Counted from the first letter of the stretch, positions 31,675 through 42,782 are shown. The stretch: 64,000 nt of DNA from Escherichia coli (GCF_011881725.1 NZ_JAATUR010000002.1:1-64000), one strand, 5' to 3'. Numbers and translations are program-made. Notes: generated by a model not told the origin, from the letters alone.

Positions 31675-32643
31675 TTACGCGAGAACCAAATCCCCCTGCG
31701 GATGGCAGGAGCAGGCCAGCACGTAACCTTCGGCGATTTCGGCGTCGGTCAGCGTCATGGTGCTGCTCACCGTATATTCACCGGAAACCACTTTCGTCTT
31801 ACAGCAGCCGCAAACACCCGCACGGCAGGCGGCGACAACCGGAACTTTATTACTTTCCATCGCCTCCAGCAGTGTGGTGCCAACCGGTGCGTAAAATTCT
31901 TGCGCTGGTTGCAGCCTGGTGAATTTCAGACCACTGGTTGCCGCTTCTGCTACTGGTGTAAAGAACTTCTCTTTAAAGAAGCGTGTCACACCGAGCGCTT
32001 TCACTTCCTGCTCTACCCAATCCATGTACGGCGCGGGGCCACAGGTCATCACTGTACGTGAGGCCAGATCAGGAACGCGAGTCAGCAGTTCGCGAGTCAG
32101 ACGTCCGGCAACGAAACCTTCGGTAACGTTATTTTCCGCCACCAGTGTCACCGGATAGTCACGCCACTCATCCGCGAAAATAACATCCTGCGGCGTGCGC
32201 ACATTGTAGATCACCTGCACATCTGCCTGAGGACGGTATTTTGCCAGCCAGCGACGCATCGACATAATCGGTGTGACGCCGCAGCCTGCCGCCAGTAACA
32301 GGAATTTATCTTCTGGCTTATCGTCGCAGGTAAATTCTCCCATCGCGTCCGAAAGCCAGAGATAGTCACCGCGTTTTACATCGCGGGTCAGCCACTGGGA
32401 GCCGACACCGTCATCAATCCGCCGTACGGTCAGGGTGATGTATTCACTCACGCCTGGCGTGGAGGAAATGGTGTAAGCACGCAGCGTTTCTGCTGAATTT
32501 CGCACGCTGACCAGCGCATATTGCCCGGCGCGATACGGGTAGTAATCATGGCAAATCAGGGCGATCGTCCACACATCCGGCGTTTCTTGCGTAATGTGAT
32601 GAACCTGCATTCGCCACGGACATTGATTCGTTGGCATCGTCAT
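31675..32643 (-). CDS. hcr: NADH oxidoreductase Hcr
   Basis: A 322-residue FAD and [2Fe-2S] reductase that passes electrons from NADH to Hcp. FAD-binding RAYTISSTPG, NAD-binding AAGCGVTPIMSM, and a C-terminal plant-type ferredoxin domain with cysteines in CRAGVCGCCKTKV and a fourth Cys in YVLACSC. The start is ATG at 32643 (MTMPTNQCPW). It begins 11 bases after hcp, in one operon. Confidence 0.96.
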   Translation of the reverse strand: MTMPTNQCPWRMQVHHITQETPDVWTIALICHDYYPYRAGQYALVSVRNSAETLRAYTISSTPGVSEYITLTVRRIDDGVGSQWLTRDVKRGDYLWLSDAMGEFTCDDKPEDKFLLLAAGCGVTPIMSMRRWLAKYRPQADVQVIYNVRTPQDVIFADEWRDYPVTLVAENNVTEGFVAGRLTRELLTRVPDLASRTVMTCGPAPYMDWVEQEVKALGVTRFFKEKFFTPVAEAATSGLKFTRLQPAQEFYAPVGTTLLEAMESNKVPVVAACRAGVCGCCKTKVVSGEYTVSSTMTLTDAEIAEGYVLACSCHPQGDLVLA

Positions 32644-32654
32644 CGACAAACTCC

Positions 32655-34307
32655 TTACGCGCTCAACAGTTGCTGCATGTCTTCTTCAACAGTGGTGATA
32701 GAACGCAGGCCGAATTTCTCGTTCAGCACCGCCAACAAGTCCGGTGTCAGGAAGCCTGGTGCGGTCGGGCCGGTGACGATATTTTTCACGCCCAGAGAAA
32801 GTAGCGTCAGCAGAATGACAATTGCTTTCTGTTCAAACCAGGAGAGCACCAGCGACAACGGCAGATCGTTCACCCCACAGCCCAGTTTCTCTGCCAGAGT
32901 GACAGCCAGAATAATCGCTGAGTAAGCATCGTTACATTGACCTGCATCCACCAGACGCGGCAGACCTTCGATATCGCCAAACTCGAGTTTGTTAAAGCGA
33001 TATTTACCGCAGGCGAGGGTAAGGATCAGGCAGTCATCCGGTACGCTGGTGGCGAAATCAGTGAAGTAGTGGCGCTCGCCGCGTGCGCCGTCACAGCCGC
33101 CAAGCAGGAAGATATGACGCAGTTTTTCACGGCTCACCAGATCGATCAGCGTATCCGCTGCGCCAAGCAGCGTCTGACGGCCAAAGCCAACGGTGATCAG
33201 GTGCGGAATTTCGCTGTACGGGAAGCCCGCCATTTGTTGCGCCTGGGCAATGACCGCAGAGAAATCATCACCGTCCAGATGACGCACGCCCGGCCAGCCA
33301 ACGATGCTGCGGGTCCAGATACGATCGTCATAAGCACCCACGGTTGGGTCGATGATGCAGTTAGATGTCATCACGATGGGGCCAGGGAAACGAGCGAACT
33401 CCACTTGTTGATTCTGCCAGCCGCTACCGTAGTTACCGACCAGATGCTTGAATTTACGCAGTTCCGGGTAGCCATGCGCGGGCAGCATTTCGCCGTGGGT
33501 GTAGACATTAACGCCCGAGCCTTCGGTCTGTTCCAGCAGGTTGTAGAGATCTTTGAGATCGTGGCCGGAAATCAGGATGCATTTACCCGCCGTCGCTTTG
33601 ACGTTGACTTGAGTTGGCGTCGGGTGACCGTATTTACCGGTTTCGCCTGCGTCCAGAATGCTCATTACTTTGAAGTTCATCTGGCCGATTTCCATTGAAC
33701 ACTCGAGAAGTGCGTTCATATCGGAAGGCCAGGTCCCCAGCCATGCCATGATTTTATGGTACTGGGCGTAAATATCGTTGTCGTATTGACCGAGAACGTG
33801 CGCGTGTTCCATATAGGCCGCCGCACCTTTCAGTCCATACAGGCAGAGCAGACGCAGACCGAGAATGTTTTCGCCAATCGCCGCTTTATCTTTGTTTGGG
33901 GTAAATTCCGCCGCCTGACGTTGCAGCTCGCCGAGATCGTCGCCCACCAGCTGCAGCTCAGCCATCGGGTTATCGACGCTGGCGTTTGCATCAACTGCCA
34001 GACATTGCGCTTTCAGCGCCTCGCGCAGGGCAATCGCTTCACGGGCGTAGCCGACAATGCGCGGAGAATCGAAGTTAACGTTGGTCAGCGTCGAGAAAAA
34101 GGCACGCGGCGCGAAGCTGTCAATTTCGTGGTTGATGATGCCGTATTCACGTGCTTTCACTGCCCAGGCAGAAAGCCCTTGCAGCGCCGCAATGAGTAAA
34201 TCCTGGAGGTCAGAGGTTTCCGCCGTTTTACCACACATCCCCTGCGCGTATGAGCAGCCGTTTCCTGCCGGAGTACGGATAGTTTGTTCACATTGCACAC
34301 AAAACAT
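32655..34307 (-). CDS. hcp: Hybrid-cluster protein Hcp (NO reductase)
   Basis: A 550-residue iron-sulfur protein that reduces nitric oxide to N2O under anaerobic nitrosative stress and acts as an S-nitrosylase. The N-terminal cysteines of the first cluster are C3, C6, C18 and C25 (MFCVQCEQT...CSYAQGMCG). Hybrid-cluster ligands are in the ISGHDL, SNCIIDP, GGCDGAR and CGKYRFN regions. First gene of hcp-hcr. An NsrR-like operator lies just upstream of the ATG. Confidence 0.97.
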   Translation of the reverse strand: MFCVQCEQTIRTPAGNGCSYAQGMCGKTAETSDLQDLLIAALQGLSAWAVKAREYGIINHEIDSFAPRAFFSTLTNVNFDSPRIVGYAREAIALREALKAQCLAVDANASVDNPMAELQLVGDDLGELQRQAAEFTPNKDKAAIGENILGLRLLCLYGLKGAAAYMEHAHVLGQYDNDIYAQYHKIMAWLGTWPSDMNALLECSMEIGQMNFKVMSILDAGETGKYGHPTPTQVNVKATAGKCILISGHDLKDLYNLLEQTEGSGVNVYTHGEMLPAHGYPELRKFKHLVGNYGSGWQNQQVEFARFPGPIVMTSNCIIDPTVGAYDDRIWTRSIVGWPGVRHLDGDDFSAVIAQAQQMAGFPYSEIPHLITVGFGRQTLLGAADTLIDLVSREKLRHIFLLGGCDGARGERHYFTDFATSVPDDCLILTLACGKYRFNKLEFGDIEGLPRLVDAGQCNDAYSAIILAVTLAEKLGCGVNDLPLSLVLSWFEQKAIVILLTLLSLGVKNIVTGPTAPGFLTPDLLAVLNEKFGLRSITTVEEDMQQLLSA

Positions 34308-34320
34308 GATCACACCTTTT

Positions 34321-34345
34321 AAAGTTATATTTAATATACATGTTT
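34321..34345 (-). promoter_or_regulatory. NsrR-type operator of hcp
   Basis: Minus strand: AAACATGTATATTAAATATAACTTT. It follows the 11-1-11 dyad AAGATGYATTT-N-AAATRCATCTT recognised by the NO sensor NsrR, with mismatches mainly in the outer half. hcp is the best-known NsrR target in E. coli. Confidence 0.75.
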
Positions 34346-34419
34346 AAGGTTAAGACGCTTAACGCGGGGATAAAAGGGATTTTTAATGCAACTTTAAGGG
34401 AGATTGATTTAGCGCAATT

Positions 34420-34443
34420 TTGGCGGTAGGGATCTACCGCCAG
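34420..34443. terminator. Hairpin between lysO and hcp
   Basis: TGGCGGTAG pairs with CTACCGCCA around GGAT. It is placed right after the lysO stop, but has no T-run on the lysO strand, so it may act as an mRNA 3' stabiliser. Confidence 0.45.
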
Positions 34444-34450
34444 AGAGGTA

Positions 34451-35350
34451 TTATGCGGAGAAAAAGGCGATGAGAATCGGCACTAATAGGCTAAGAATAA
34501 AGCCGTGAACAATCGCTGCCGGGACCATATCCAGCCCACCTGTACGCTGAAGAACGGGCAGGGTGAAATCCATTGATGTGGCACCGCATAAGCCCAGTGC
34601 AGTAGAGCGGCTGCGGCGAATCAGGCCAGGGATCAACATAATGGCGATTAACTCACGCGCTAAGTCATTGAAGAACGCCGCGCTACCAATTACCGGACCA
34701 AAAGATTCAGTCAATAAGATCCCTGAAAGAGAATACCAGCCAAAACCGGAGGCCATTGCCAGCGCGGTATTGATGGGCAGATCAAGAATAAAGGCATTAA
34801 TTAAACCGCCAATTAAAGAACTGGCAACCACCACCACGGCGACAATCATTCCACGGCGATTAAGGACAATCTGCTTTAAGGTCATGCCATTGTTACGCAG
34901 CTGAATACCGACGAGGAAAAGTAACAGAATTAAGGTGTATTCGCTGGCTTCGGTCGCGTGTTGTAAGAAACCTAGTCCGCTAAGGCCAATAGCAAAACCA
35001 ATCACTACGACGCCACACAGTTTCAGCGACTCCAGTGCCATCGCAATTCGTGACGGGAGTTTTTCTTGCTGATGGTGATTGCGCCATGGCAAACCACGCT
35101 CCAGCCACAGCAAGGCGACAATATTGCACAATAAAATAATGGTAATACTGACGGCGGAATAATGCAGAATCGCTAACAGGTTACTGGCGAGGTTATCGAG
35201 AAACGCCAGACTTATACCCATAAAAAAGAGAATAAGGTAAACCATCCAGCTTAATAGCTGATTAATAATTTTCAACGCAGCTTTTTGGCGAAGCGGAATG
35301 AGGTAGCCCACAATCAAGGGAACCAGAATGATTAACAGCCCAGAAAACAT
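34451..35350 (-). CDS. lysO: Lysine exporter LysO (YbjE)
   Basis: A 299-residue inner-membrane protein with about eight helices that exports L-lysine and the toxic analogue thialysine. N-terminus MFSGLLIILVPLIVGYLIPLR; the conserved GFGWYSLSGIL and GLCGATSMDFTLPV segments, with buried acidic residues, are typical of the Lys_export family. Start set at 35350 by family length. The gene lies alone between hcp and a GC-rich folded element. Confidence 0.93.
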   Translation of the reverse strand: MFSGLLIILVPLIVGYLIPLRQKAALKIINQLLSWMVYLILFFMGISLAFLDNLASNLLAILHYSAVSITIILLCNIVALLWLERGLPWRNHHQQEKLPSRIAMALESLKLCGVVVIGFAIGLSGLGFLQHATEASEYTLILLLFLVGIQLRNNGMTLKQIVLNRRGMIVAVVVVASSLIGGLINAFILDLPINTALAMASGFGWYSLSGILLTESFGPVIGSAAFFNDLARELIAIMLIPGLIRRSRSTALGLCGATSMDFTLPVLQRTGGLDMVPAAIVHGFILSLLVPILIAFFSA

Positions 35351-35520
35351 GAAAACCCAGTCCTTGCAAAGAAGAAGTCGAAATGCGCGATGACACACTA
35401 CTGAAAGCGGAAGGACGAGTAAAGTTGCAATTAAAAGGAAACGTTATGCATAAAGAGCAGTAGGGTATCCATTTTCATTTAAAGATATTCTTGCGCTTTA
35501 ATTACAAACCGCACTGGTGT

Positions 35521-35745
35521 TGGTGGCGTCAAAATCGCCGAGGCGTTCCCTGAAGGCCGGGGCAGCCCACATGGATGTGGGCTGAGGGCGCGTTTTACAG
35601 GGATGTTACCTCGTGCCCGACCCGGTAGCCGCAAGGGATAAGTCGAGGGCACCGCGCAGCGGCGATTTTGTTCGCCAGAGACCGGGGGGGCAGGGGGCGG
35701 CGGCGATTGGCCGCCCCCTGCGCGCTCCCTGCGCCAGTGACTATA
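35521..35745. repeat. GC-rich, strongly folded intergenic element between lysO and aqpZ
   Basis: Most of the 483-base gap 35351-35833 is this element. It contains nested stems: CAGCCCACAT/ATGTGGGCTG (35563-35584), GTGCCC/GGGCAC (about 35613-35652), a very GC-rich hairpin GCAGGGGGCGGC/GCCGCCCCCTGC (35690-35721), and a long-range pairing AAAATCGCCG (35531-35540) with CGGCGATTTT (35660-35669). No coding frame fits. It may belong to one of the known E. coli intergenic repeat families (for example RSA), which I cannot check here. AT-rich lysO upstream sequence occupies 35351-35520. Confidence 0.6.
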
Positions 35746-35796
35746 TGTGGCTTAACACATCAAGGAGCGCAACAGGAAGATGAATCAATATATTTA

Positions 35797-35826
35797 AAAA
35801 AAGCCTGACATTGTGTCAGGCCTTCT
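35797..35826 (-). terminator. Terminator of aqpZ
   Basis: GCCTGACA pairs with TGTCAGGC; on the minus strand the stem is followed by TTTTTTT. Confidence 0.9.
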
Positions 35827-35833
35827 GCACTAA

Positions 35834-36529
35834 TTAATTGCGTTTTTCCAGCAGAGTCCGGTAAATCAGACCACCGATAATACCGCCGACAATTGGCACC
35901 ACCCAGAAGAACCACAGCTGTTCTAATGCCCAGCCGCCCTGGAAGATGGCAACCGCGGTGCTGCGTGCCGGGTTAACGGAAGTGTTAGTTACCGGGATAC
36001 TGATTAAGTGAATCAGGGTTAAGGCCAGGCCAATAGCGATCGGCGCAAAACCTGCCGGAGCGTATTTGTCGGTTGCACCGTGGATCACCAACAGGAAACC
36101 CGCACTCAATACCAGTTCAACCACCAGAGCAGAAAGCATGGAATAGCCGCCCGGTGAATGCTCGCCATAACCGTTAGAAGCAAAGCCGCTGGCCGCTGCG
36201 TCAAACCCAGCTTTACCGCTGGCGATTAAATACAGCAGTGCCGCCGCAACAATACCGCCGATAACCTGAGCGACTACGTAACCAATCACTTCTTTTGCCG
36301 GAAAACGTCCCCCAGCCCATAAACCAATAGTGACCGCCGGGTTAAAATGACCACCAGAAATATGACCAACAGCGAAGGCCATCGTCAGCACGGTCAGACC
36401 AAACGCCAGTGCGACACCGGCAAAGCCAATGCCTAATTCCGGGAAGCCTGCGGCCAGTACAGCGCTACCACAGCCACCAAAAACAAGCCAGAAAGTACCA
36501 AAACATTCAGCTGCTAATTTTCTGAACAT
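35834..36529 (-). CDS. aqpZ: Aquaporin Z
   Basis: A 231-residue six-helix water channel. Both NPA boxes are present (HFNPAVTIG near residue 63 and [12 protein letters not shown] near residue 186), with the selectivity-filter residues expected of a water-specific channel around them. Start ATG at 36529 ([11 protein letters not shown]), two codons inside the longest frame. Confidence 0.97.
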   Translation of the reverse strand: MFRKLAAECFGTFWLVFGGCGSAVLAAGFPELGIGFAGVALAFGLTVLTMAFAVGHISGGHFNPAVTIGLWAGGRFPAKEVIGYVVAQVIGGIVAAALLYLIASGKAGFDAAASGFASNGYGEHSPGGYSMLSALVVELVLSAGFLLVIHGATDKYAPAGFAPIAIGLALTLIHLISIPVTNTSVNPARSTAVAIFQGGWALEQLWFFWVVPIVGGIIGGLIYRTLLEKRN

Positions 36530-36953
36530 ATCCACCTCAATTAAAAATTGACCCTGTGAAAAATATGGTCGTTTTATAGGGGCGTCGTAAAAACGTGACG
36601 ACGGAAATAATGCGCGGCTATTTTAAAAATGAAGGTGAGTCATTCACCAGATAAATAAATCCAGTAAATTTGATTTAGGGCAACAGCAGGTTGCCCCATA
36701 TAGTCATTTGTCTGATTGACAGTGTAGTGCAATTGACTGAATTAATCCTTTAGGTGTAATAAAAATAACTTACCATGCTAATCATTTGATTTTGTTGTTT
36801 TTGCAGACTTATCAGCAAGAGAGAGTATAACGCAATTATTCGCTCATTTTTCAGACGGTTGCCATGCTTAATTGTGATGTCACCACGTATTGTTTCGGTC
36901 TTTCCCGTTATACTGCCAGAGTAAAGGATAAGTAACATATTTCTGGAGGGGAT
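36530..36953. promoter_or_regulatory. aqpZ-ybjD divergent intergenic region
   Basis: 424 AT-rich bases between divergent genes, so it must hold both promoters. An RBS (TGGAGGGG) sits just before the ybjD ATG. The only open frame (minus strand, 90 codons, running into ybjD) has no recognisable composition or start context and I treat it as chance. Confidence 0.5.
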
Positions 36954-38612
36954 ATGATTCTTGAGCGCGTTGAAATTGTGGGCTTTCGCGGCATCAACCG
37001 ATTGTCGTTGATGTTGGAGCAAAACAACGTCCTGATTGGGGAGAACGCGTGGGGTAAATCCAGCTTGCTGGACGCCTTAACCCTGTTGCTATCGCCAGAA
37101 TCAGATCTCTACCATTTTGAGCGCGATGATTTCTGGTTTCCGCCCGGTGATATCAATGGGCGGGAACACCATCTGCATATCATTCTGACCTTTCGCGAAT
37201 CGCAGCCAGGACGACATCGTGTACGCCGTTATCGCCCGCTGGAAGCGTGTTGGACGCCGTGCACCGATGGTTATCACCGTATTTTTTACCGTCTGGAAGG
37301 GGAGAGTGCGGAAGATGGCAGTGTGATGACGCTCCGCAGTTTTCTTGATAAAGACGGGCATCCGATTGATGTCGATGATATTAACGATCAGGCGCGCCAT
37401 TTGGTGCGTTTAATGCCGGTGCTGCGCTTGCGTGATGCCCGTTTTATGCGCCGTATCCGGAGTGGCACGGTACCAAATGTTCCTAATGTGGAAGTCACCG
37501 CGCGCCAGTTGGATTTTCTCGCCCGAGAGTTATCCTCACATCCGCAAAATCTCTCTGATGGGCAGATTCGTCAGGGACTTTCGGCAATGGTGCAACTGCT
37601 TGAGCATTATTTCTCGGAGCAAGGGGCCGGGCAGGCGAGATATCGCTTAATGCGTCGTCGAGCCAGCAATGAGCAACGGAGCTGGCGTTATCTCGATATC
37701 ATCAACCGGATGATTGACAGACCAGGAGGGCGATCGTATCGGGTAATTTTGCTTGGTCTGTTTGCCACTTTATTGCAGGCAAAAGGCACACTCCGGCTGG
37801 ATAAAGATGCTCGTCCCTTATTGCTGATCGAAGATCCAGAAACCCGTTTACACCCCATTATGCTTTCTGTTGCCTGGCATCTGTTGAACCTTTTGCCTTT
37901 ACAGCGCATCACCACCACCAACTCGGGTGAGTTGCTTTCGTTAACGCCAGTGGAGCATGTTTGCCGTCTGGTACGTGAGTCCTCTCGCGTTGCTGCCTGG
38001 CGTCTGGGGCCGAGCGGATTGAGTACCGAAGACAGCCGGCGTATCTCTTTTCACATTCGATTTAATCGTGCGTCATCGCTGTTTGCTCGCTGCTGGCTAC
38101 TGGTAGAAGGCGAAACGGAAACCTGGGTTATTAACGAACTGGCGCGTCAGTGTGGGCACCATTTTGATGCTGAAGGGATCAAGGTCATTGAGTTTGCACA
38201 GTCCGGGCTAAAACCGTTGATTAAATTTGCCCGGCGGATGGGAATTGAATGGCATGTGTTGGTCGATGGCGATGAAGCCGGGAAAAAATATGCCGCTACG
38301 GTACGCAGTCTGCTGAATAATGATCGGGAAGCCGAACGAGAACATTTAACGGCGTTACCAGCGCTGGATATGGAACATTTTATGTATCGCCAGGGGTTTT
38401 CCGATGTGTTCCATCGCGTGGCGCAGATCCCGGAAAATGTGCCGATGAATTTGCGCAAAATTATTTCAAAAGCGATCCATCGCTCTTCCAAGCCCGACCT
38501 TGCCATTGAAGTGGCTATGGAGGCCGGACGGCGCGGTGTGGAATCTGTGCCTACGTTGCTGAAAAAAATGTTCTCGCGCGTGTTATGGCTGGCTCGTGGT
38601 CGGGCTGATTAA
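36954..38612 (+). CDS. ybjD: OLD-family ATP-dependent nuclease YbjD
   Basis: A 552-residue protein of the OLD family: N-terminal ABC-type ATPase with Walker A GENAWGKSSLLDALTLL (residues 24-40) and C-terminal TOPRIM domain with the acidic motifs LLVEGETETW (about residue 382) and VLVDGDEAGKKY (about 440). OLD proteins act as nucleases, in some cases in phage defence (P2 Old, Gabija GajA); the role of this chromosomal family member is unclear. It has no GajB-like helicase neighbour. Its stop overlaps the ybjX stop by four bases. Confidence 0.92.
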   Translation: MILERVEIVGFRGINRLSLMLEQNNVLIGENAWGKSSLLDALTLLLSPESDLYHFERDDFWFPPGDINGREHHLHIILTFRESQPGRHRVRRYRPLEACWTPCTDGYHRIFYRLEGESAEDGSVMTLRSFLDKDGHPIDVDDINDQARHLVRLMPVLRLRDARFMRRIRSGTVPNVPNVEVTARQLDFLARELSSHPQNLSDGQIRQGLSAMVQLLEHYFSEQGAGQARYRLMRRRASNEQRSWRYLDIINRMIDRPGGRSYRVILLGLFATLLQAKGTLRLDKDARPLLLIEDPETRLHPIMLSVAWHLLNLLPLQRITTTNSGELLSLTPVEHVCRLVRESSRVAAWRLGPSGLSTEDSRRISFHIRFNRASSLFARCWLLVEGETETWVINELARQCGHHFDAEGIKVIEFAQSGLKPLIKFARRMGIEWHVLVDGDEAGKKYAATVRSLLNNDREAEREHLTALPALDMEHFMYRQGFSDVFHRVAQIPENVPMNLRKIISKAIHRSSKPDLAIEVAMEAGRRGVESVPTLLKKMFSRVLWLARGRAD

Positions 38613-39601
38613 TCGCGAAACATCATAGCTATCTGAGGCTGAATAGCGTCGAGCATCTCGTAGCGTCGGCGGTATTCAGCCCGCTTTTTGCTGGCGATTT
38701 CGGCAATCTCTTTTCGTGCTATCTGTGCTGGAAGGCGATAATGTCGATCAGCATCACATACGCCGCCAACCGATTCCCAGAACGCGTTGTAATCAGCATG
38801 GATCTTGCCTTCTTTATCGCGATAACGCAGGCTGCGGTAAATATGTGTTTCATTGCTGACAGCAATAATTTGTTCGACCTGTAAGCGTTGGGCAAACAGG
38901 CAGGCCGCTTCCATCACGAGACGTTTGGGAAACAGACCGTGGCAGGCTTTTGTCGCATTCTGGATTTCCTGATGCGGAATTTCCCATTTTGCGCCCTGCA
39001 ACCCGCCAATAAACATCGTTCTTTTCCCCTGATATTCACAGAGGGTAAAGGTGAGCTCCGCCAGAGGAATACCTTCGCTGTTGCGGAACAGGATTGTGCT
39101 GTCACCTTCTTTATCCATTGAGATCATCATGGTCAGCTCAAGCGTAAACTGTTCACCGTTTTTGCCTTCCAGCTTCGCGAGTTGCAGCCCGGGGGTATTC
39201 AAATATAAGTTAAATTCTTCTGCCGACATGCAGGCACGGAGCAATGCATAATGGTAACGTAACGCCGCCAGCAATTGTTTGCGGCTAAGATTAGCGGCAA
39301 GGTAAGGGCGATGCAGACGCACAGGCAGTCGCGGCTGGCGCGTTAATAACACATTGAGATTAGGCCAGTGGGAGAGTTCTTTCATCCACTCAACGCTTAA
39401 ACGCGGCATAATCAAAGAGCGCAGCAAAAATTTCTGGCGAAAGCTACGGCGATACCAGAATTTACCCGGCCGACACTGTCCACGTGCCAGACTAAGAAAA
39501 AGTGACAGGCTGCTGAGAGATTCAGGTGGCGTAAAGGTCCGTTCAGTTAGCTGCGACATATTCATGAAATCAATGGTTATACATGACGTCGATTTCACCA
39601 T
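38609..39601 (-). CDS. ybjX: VirK-family protein YbjX (DUF535)
   Basis: A 330-residue DUF535 protein related to Shigella VirK and Salmonella SomA. Conserved blocks: LRYHYALLRACMSAEEF, FIGGLQGAK, ATKACHGLFPKRLVMEA and HADYNAFWESVGG. Family members are linked to PhoPQ-controlled envelope changes and antimicrobial peptide resistance. It is divergent from macA across 114 bases. Activity unknown. Confidence 0.9.
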   Translation of the reverse strand: MVKSTSCITIDFMNMSQLTERTFTPPESLSSLSLFLSLARGQCRPGKFWYRRSFRQKFLLRSLIMPRLSVEWMKELSHWPNLNVLLTRQPRLPVRLHRPYLAANLSRKQLLAALRYHYALLRACMSAEEFNLYLNTPGLQLAKLEGKNGEQFTLELTMMISMDKEGDSTILFRNSEGIPLAELTFTLCEYQGKRTMFIGGLQGAKWEIPHQEIQNATKACHGLFPKRLVMEAACLFAQRLQVEQIIAVSNETHIYRSLRYRDKEGKIHADYNAFWESVGGVCDADRHYRLPAQIARKEIAEIASKKRAEYRRRYEMLDAIQPQIAMMFRD

Positions 39602-39715
39602 TGCGTACCTTAACCAAACATCAATGGCGTGATTACTAACGTAAATTTTAGGGTTTTGTTGATATTTTGTTGAAGTTAATGACCCGGATTGGCATATGGA
39701 GTATTCAGAATATTT

Positions 39716-40831
39716 ATGAAAAAGCGGAGAGCCGTGAAGAAGCGTTACGTTATTGCGTTGGTGATAGTCTTCGCAGGGCTGATTGCGTTATGGAGAATTC
39801 TTAACGCCCCCGTGCCGACTTATCAGACGCTGATTGTGCGCCCTGGTGATTTGCAGCAAAGCGTGCTGGCGACCGGAAAACTGGACGCGCTAAGAAAGGT
39901 TGACGTAGGTGCGCAGGTCAGCGGTCAGTTGAAAACGCTGTCGGTGGCGATTGGCGATAAAGTGAAAAAAGATCAGCTTTTAGGGGTTATTGATCCTGAA
40001 CAGGCTGAAAACCAAATCAAGGAAGTGGAAGCGACACTGATGGAGCTGCGTGCGCAAAGGCAACAGGCGGAAGCAGAACTGAAACTGGCACGAGTGACAT
40101 ACTCACGCCAGCAACGACTGGCGCAAACGCAGGCGGTTTCTCAACAGGATCTCGACACTGCAGCGACGGAGATGGCCGTTAAACAGGCGCAAATAGGTAC
40201 CATCGACGCGCAAATCAAACGGAATCAGGCTTCTCTCGACACGGCTAAAACCAATCTTGATTATACCCGCATCGTTGCTCCGATGGCTGGGGAAGTCACG
40301 CAAATCACCACTCTGCAAGGTCAGACGGTGATTGCCGCACAACAAGCACCGAACATTCTGACGCTGGCAGATATGAGTACCATGCTGGTAAAAGCGCAGG
40401 TTTCTGAAGCGGATGTCATTCACCTGAAGCCGGGGCAAAAAGCCTGGTTTACGGTGCTTGGCGATCCGCTGACGCGCTACGAGGGGCAAATCAAGGATGT
40501 GCTACCGACGCCGGAAAAGGTTAATGACGCTATTTTCTATTACGCCCGTTTTGAAGTACCAAACCCCAATGGTTTGCTACGACTGGATATGACCGCGCAG
40601 GTGCATATTCAGCTCACCGATGTGAAAAACGTGCTGACGATCCCTCTCTCTGCATTAGGTGATCCGGTTGGTGATAATCGTTATAGGGTTAAATTGTTGC
40701 GTAATGGTGAAACCCGCGAGCGTGAAGTAACAATTGGCGCACGTAACGATACCGATGTTGAGATTGTCAAAGGGCTGGAAGCGGGCGATGAAGTAGTGAT
40801 TAGTGAGGGCAAACCAGGAGCAGCACAATGA
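39716..40831 (+). CDS. macA: Macrolide export adaptor MacA
   Basis: A 371-residue periplasmic adaptor of the HlyD/RND type that links MacB to TolC. One N-terminal membrane anchor ([20 protein letters not shown]), lipoyl half-motif [27 protein letters not shown], a long alpha-hairpin (about residues 90-175, [21 protein letters not shown]...), and beta-barrel/membrane-proximal domains. Start at 39716 by family length. Overlaps macB by ATGA. Confidence 0.96.
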   Translation: MKKRRAVKKRYVIALVIVFAGLIALWRILNAPVPTYQTLIVRPGDLQQSVLATGKLDALRKVDVGAQVSGQLKTLSVAIGDKVKKDQLLGVIDPEQAENQIKEVEATLMELRAQRQQAEAELKLARVTYSRQQRLAQTQAVSQQDLDTAATEMAVKQAQIGTIDAQIKRNQASLDTAKTNLDYTRIVAPMAGEVTQITTLQGQTVIAAQQAPNILTLADMSTMLVKAQVSEADVIHLKPGQKAWFTVLGDPLTRYEGQIKDVLPTPEKVNDAIFYYARFEVPNPNGLLRLDMTAQVHIQLTDVKNVLTIPLSALGDPVGDNRYRVKLLRNGETREREVTIGARNDTDVEIVKGLEAGDEVVISEGKPGAAQ

Positions 40832-42774
40832 CGCCCTTGCTCGAACTAAAGGATATTCGCCGTAGCTATCCCGCTGGAGACGAGCAGGTTGAGGTGCTAA
40901 AGGGCATCAGCCTGGATATTTATGCAGGCGAGATGGTGGCGATTGTTGGTGCTTCTGGTTCTGGTAAATCGACCCTGATGAATATTCTCGGTTGCCTGGA
41001 TAAAGCCACCAGCGGTACCTATCGCGTTGCTGGTCAGGATGTTGCCACGCTGGACGCCGATGCGCTGGCACAGCTGCGCCGCGAGCACTTTGGTTTTATT
41101 TTCCAGCGCTACCATTTGCTTTCGCATTTAACCGCCGAGCAGAACGTTGAAGTTCCCGCCGTCTATGCCGGGCTTGAGCGTAAACAGCGACTGCTTCGCG
41201 CCCAGGAGTTATTGCAACGACTGGGACTGGAAGACCGGCTGGATTATTACCCCGCCCAGCTTTCCGGTGGCCAACAGCAGCGTGTCAGTATTGCTCGTGC
41301 GTTAATGAACGGTGGGCAGGTGATCCTCGCCGATGAACCTACCGGTGCACTGGACAGCCATTCCGGCGAAGAGGTAATGGCGATACTACATCAGTTGCGC
41401 GATCGCGGACACACGGTGATTATCGTTACCCACGATCCTCAGGTTGCAGCTCAGGCGGAGCGGGTGATCGAAATTCGTGATGGCGAAATTGTGCGTAATC
41501 CTCTCGCCATTGAAAAGGTAAATACCGCCACGGGGACGGAACCGATCGTCAAAACAGCCTCTGGTTGGCGGCAGTTTGTCAGCGGTTTTAACGAGGCGCT
41601 GATGATGGCGTGGCGGGCGCTGGCAGCGAATAAAATGCGAACCTTACTGACCATGCTGGGGATTATTATCGGTATTGCATCGGTGGTTTCTATCGTGGTG
41701 GTAGGCGACGCAGCCAAACAAATGGTACTGGCGGACATTCGCTCTATTGGCACCAACACCATTGATGTCTATCCCGGGAAAGATTTTGGCGATGACGATC
41801 CGCAATATCAGCAGGCGCTAAAGTACGACGATTTAGTCGCAATACAAAAACAACCGTGGGTTGCCTCCGCCACGCCCGCCGTCTCGCAAAACTTGCGCCT
41901 GCGTTATAACAATGTTGATGTTGCCGCCAGCGCCAACGGCGTGAGCGGCGATTATTTCAATGTGTATGGCATGACCTTCAGCGAAGGGAGCACTTTTAAT
42001 CAGGAGCAACTGAATGGTCGTGCGCAGGTGGTGGTTCTCGACAGTAATACTCGCCGCCAGCTTTTCCCACATAAAGCAGATGTGGTTGGCGAGGTGATTC
42101 TGGTCGGAAATATGCCCGCGAGAGTCATCGGCGTGGCGGAAGAAAAACAGTCGATGTTTGGCAGTAGTAAAGTGCTGCGCGTGTGGTTGCCTTACAGCAC
42201 GATGTCGGGGCGAGTTATGGGCCAGTCGTGGCTGAACTCCATTACTGTCAGGGTGAAAGAAGGATTTGACAGCGCCGAGGCGGAACAGCAACTCACGCGT
42301 TTACTATCACTGCGCCACGGTAAGAAGGATTTCTTTACCTGGAACATGGACGGTGTCTTGAAAACCGTTGAAAAGACCACACGTACTTTACAACTGTTTC
42401 TGACGCTGGTGGCGGTTATTTCGCTGGTGGTGGGGGGGATCGGTGTAATGAATATTATGCTGGTGTCAGTGACCGAGCGAACGCGGGAAATTGGCATTCG
42501 CATGGCGGTAGGTGCGCGAGCAAGCGATGTATTGCAACAGTTTCTGATCGAAGCCGTGCTGGTTTGTCTGGTCGGCGGCGCGTTGGGAATAGCACTGTCA
42601 CTGTTAATCGCTTTCACCTTGCAGCTTTTCTTACCTGGCTGGGAGATTGGTTTTTCACCATTGGCGCTGCTGCTGGCGTTTCTCTGCTCGACAGTCACCG
42701 GAGTTTTATTTGGCTGGTTACCCGCACGAAATGCAGCACGGCTGGATCCAGTGGATGCTCTGGCACGAGAGTAA
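40828..42774 (+). CDS. macB: Macrolide ABC exporter MacB
   Basis: A 648-residue fusion of an N-terminal ABC ATPase and a C-terminal four-helix FtsX-type membrane domain. Walker [10 protein letters not shown], signature LSGGQQQRV, Walker B VILADEP, H-loop IVTHDP; the first helix starts at [21 protein letters not shown], followed by a large periplasmic domain of about 220 residues, and a terminal three-helix block with the FtsX signature. Exports macrolides and enterotoxin STII with MacA and TolC. Confidence 0.97.
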   Translation: MTPLLELKDIRRSYPAGDEQVEVLKGISLDIYAGEMVAIVGASGSGKSTLMNILGCLDKATSGTYRVAGQDVATLDADALAQLRREHFGFIFQRYHLLSHLTAEQNVEVPAVYAGLERKQRLLRAQELLQRLGLEDRLDYYPAQLSGGQQQRVSIARALMNGGQVILADEPTGALDSHSGEEVMAILHQLRDRGHTVIIVTHDPQVAAQAERVIEIRDGEIVRNPLAIEKVNTATGTEPIVKTASGWRQFVSGFNEALMMAWRALAANKMRTLLTMLGIIIGIASVVSIVVVGDAAKQMVLADIRSIGTNTIDVYPGKDFGDDDPQYQQALKYDDLVAIQKQPWVASATPAVSQNLRLRYNNVDVAASANGVSGDYFNVYGMTFSEGSTFNQEQLNGRAQVVVLDSNTRRQLFPHKADVVGEVILVGNMPARVIGVAEEKQSMFGSSKVLRVWLPYSTMSGRVMGQSWLNSITVRVKEGFDSAEAEQQLTRLLSLRHGKKDFFTWNMDGVLKTVEKTTRTLQLFLTLVAVISLVVGGIGVMNIMLVSVTERTREIGIRMAVGARASDVLQQFLIEAVLVCLVGGALGIALSLLIAFTLQLFLPGWEIGFSPLALLLAFLCSTVTGVLFGWLPARNAARLDPVDALARE

Positions 42775-42782
42775 TTTTAGAG

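Noticed and set aside
36750..37022. 90-codon minus-strand frame between aqpZ and ybjD
   Set aside because: Overlaps the ybjD start antisense, with unusual composition and no visible start signal or family.
36954..38612. ybjD as part of a Gabija-type defence system
   Set aside because: It is the OLD-type core-genome gene present in K-12 at the same place, with no GajB helicase or other defence gene next to it.
39602..39715. PhoP box for ybjX
   Set aside because: A TGTTTGGTTAA stretch is present, but the two half-sites with the right spacing are not clear enough to annotate.
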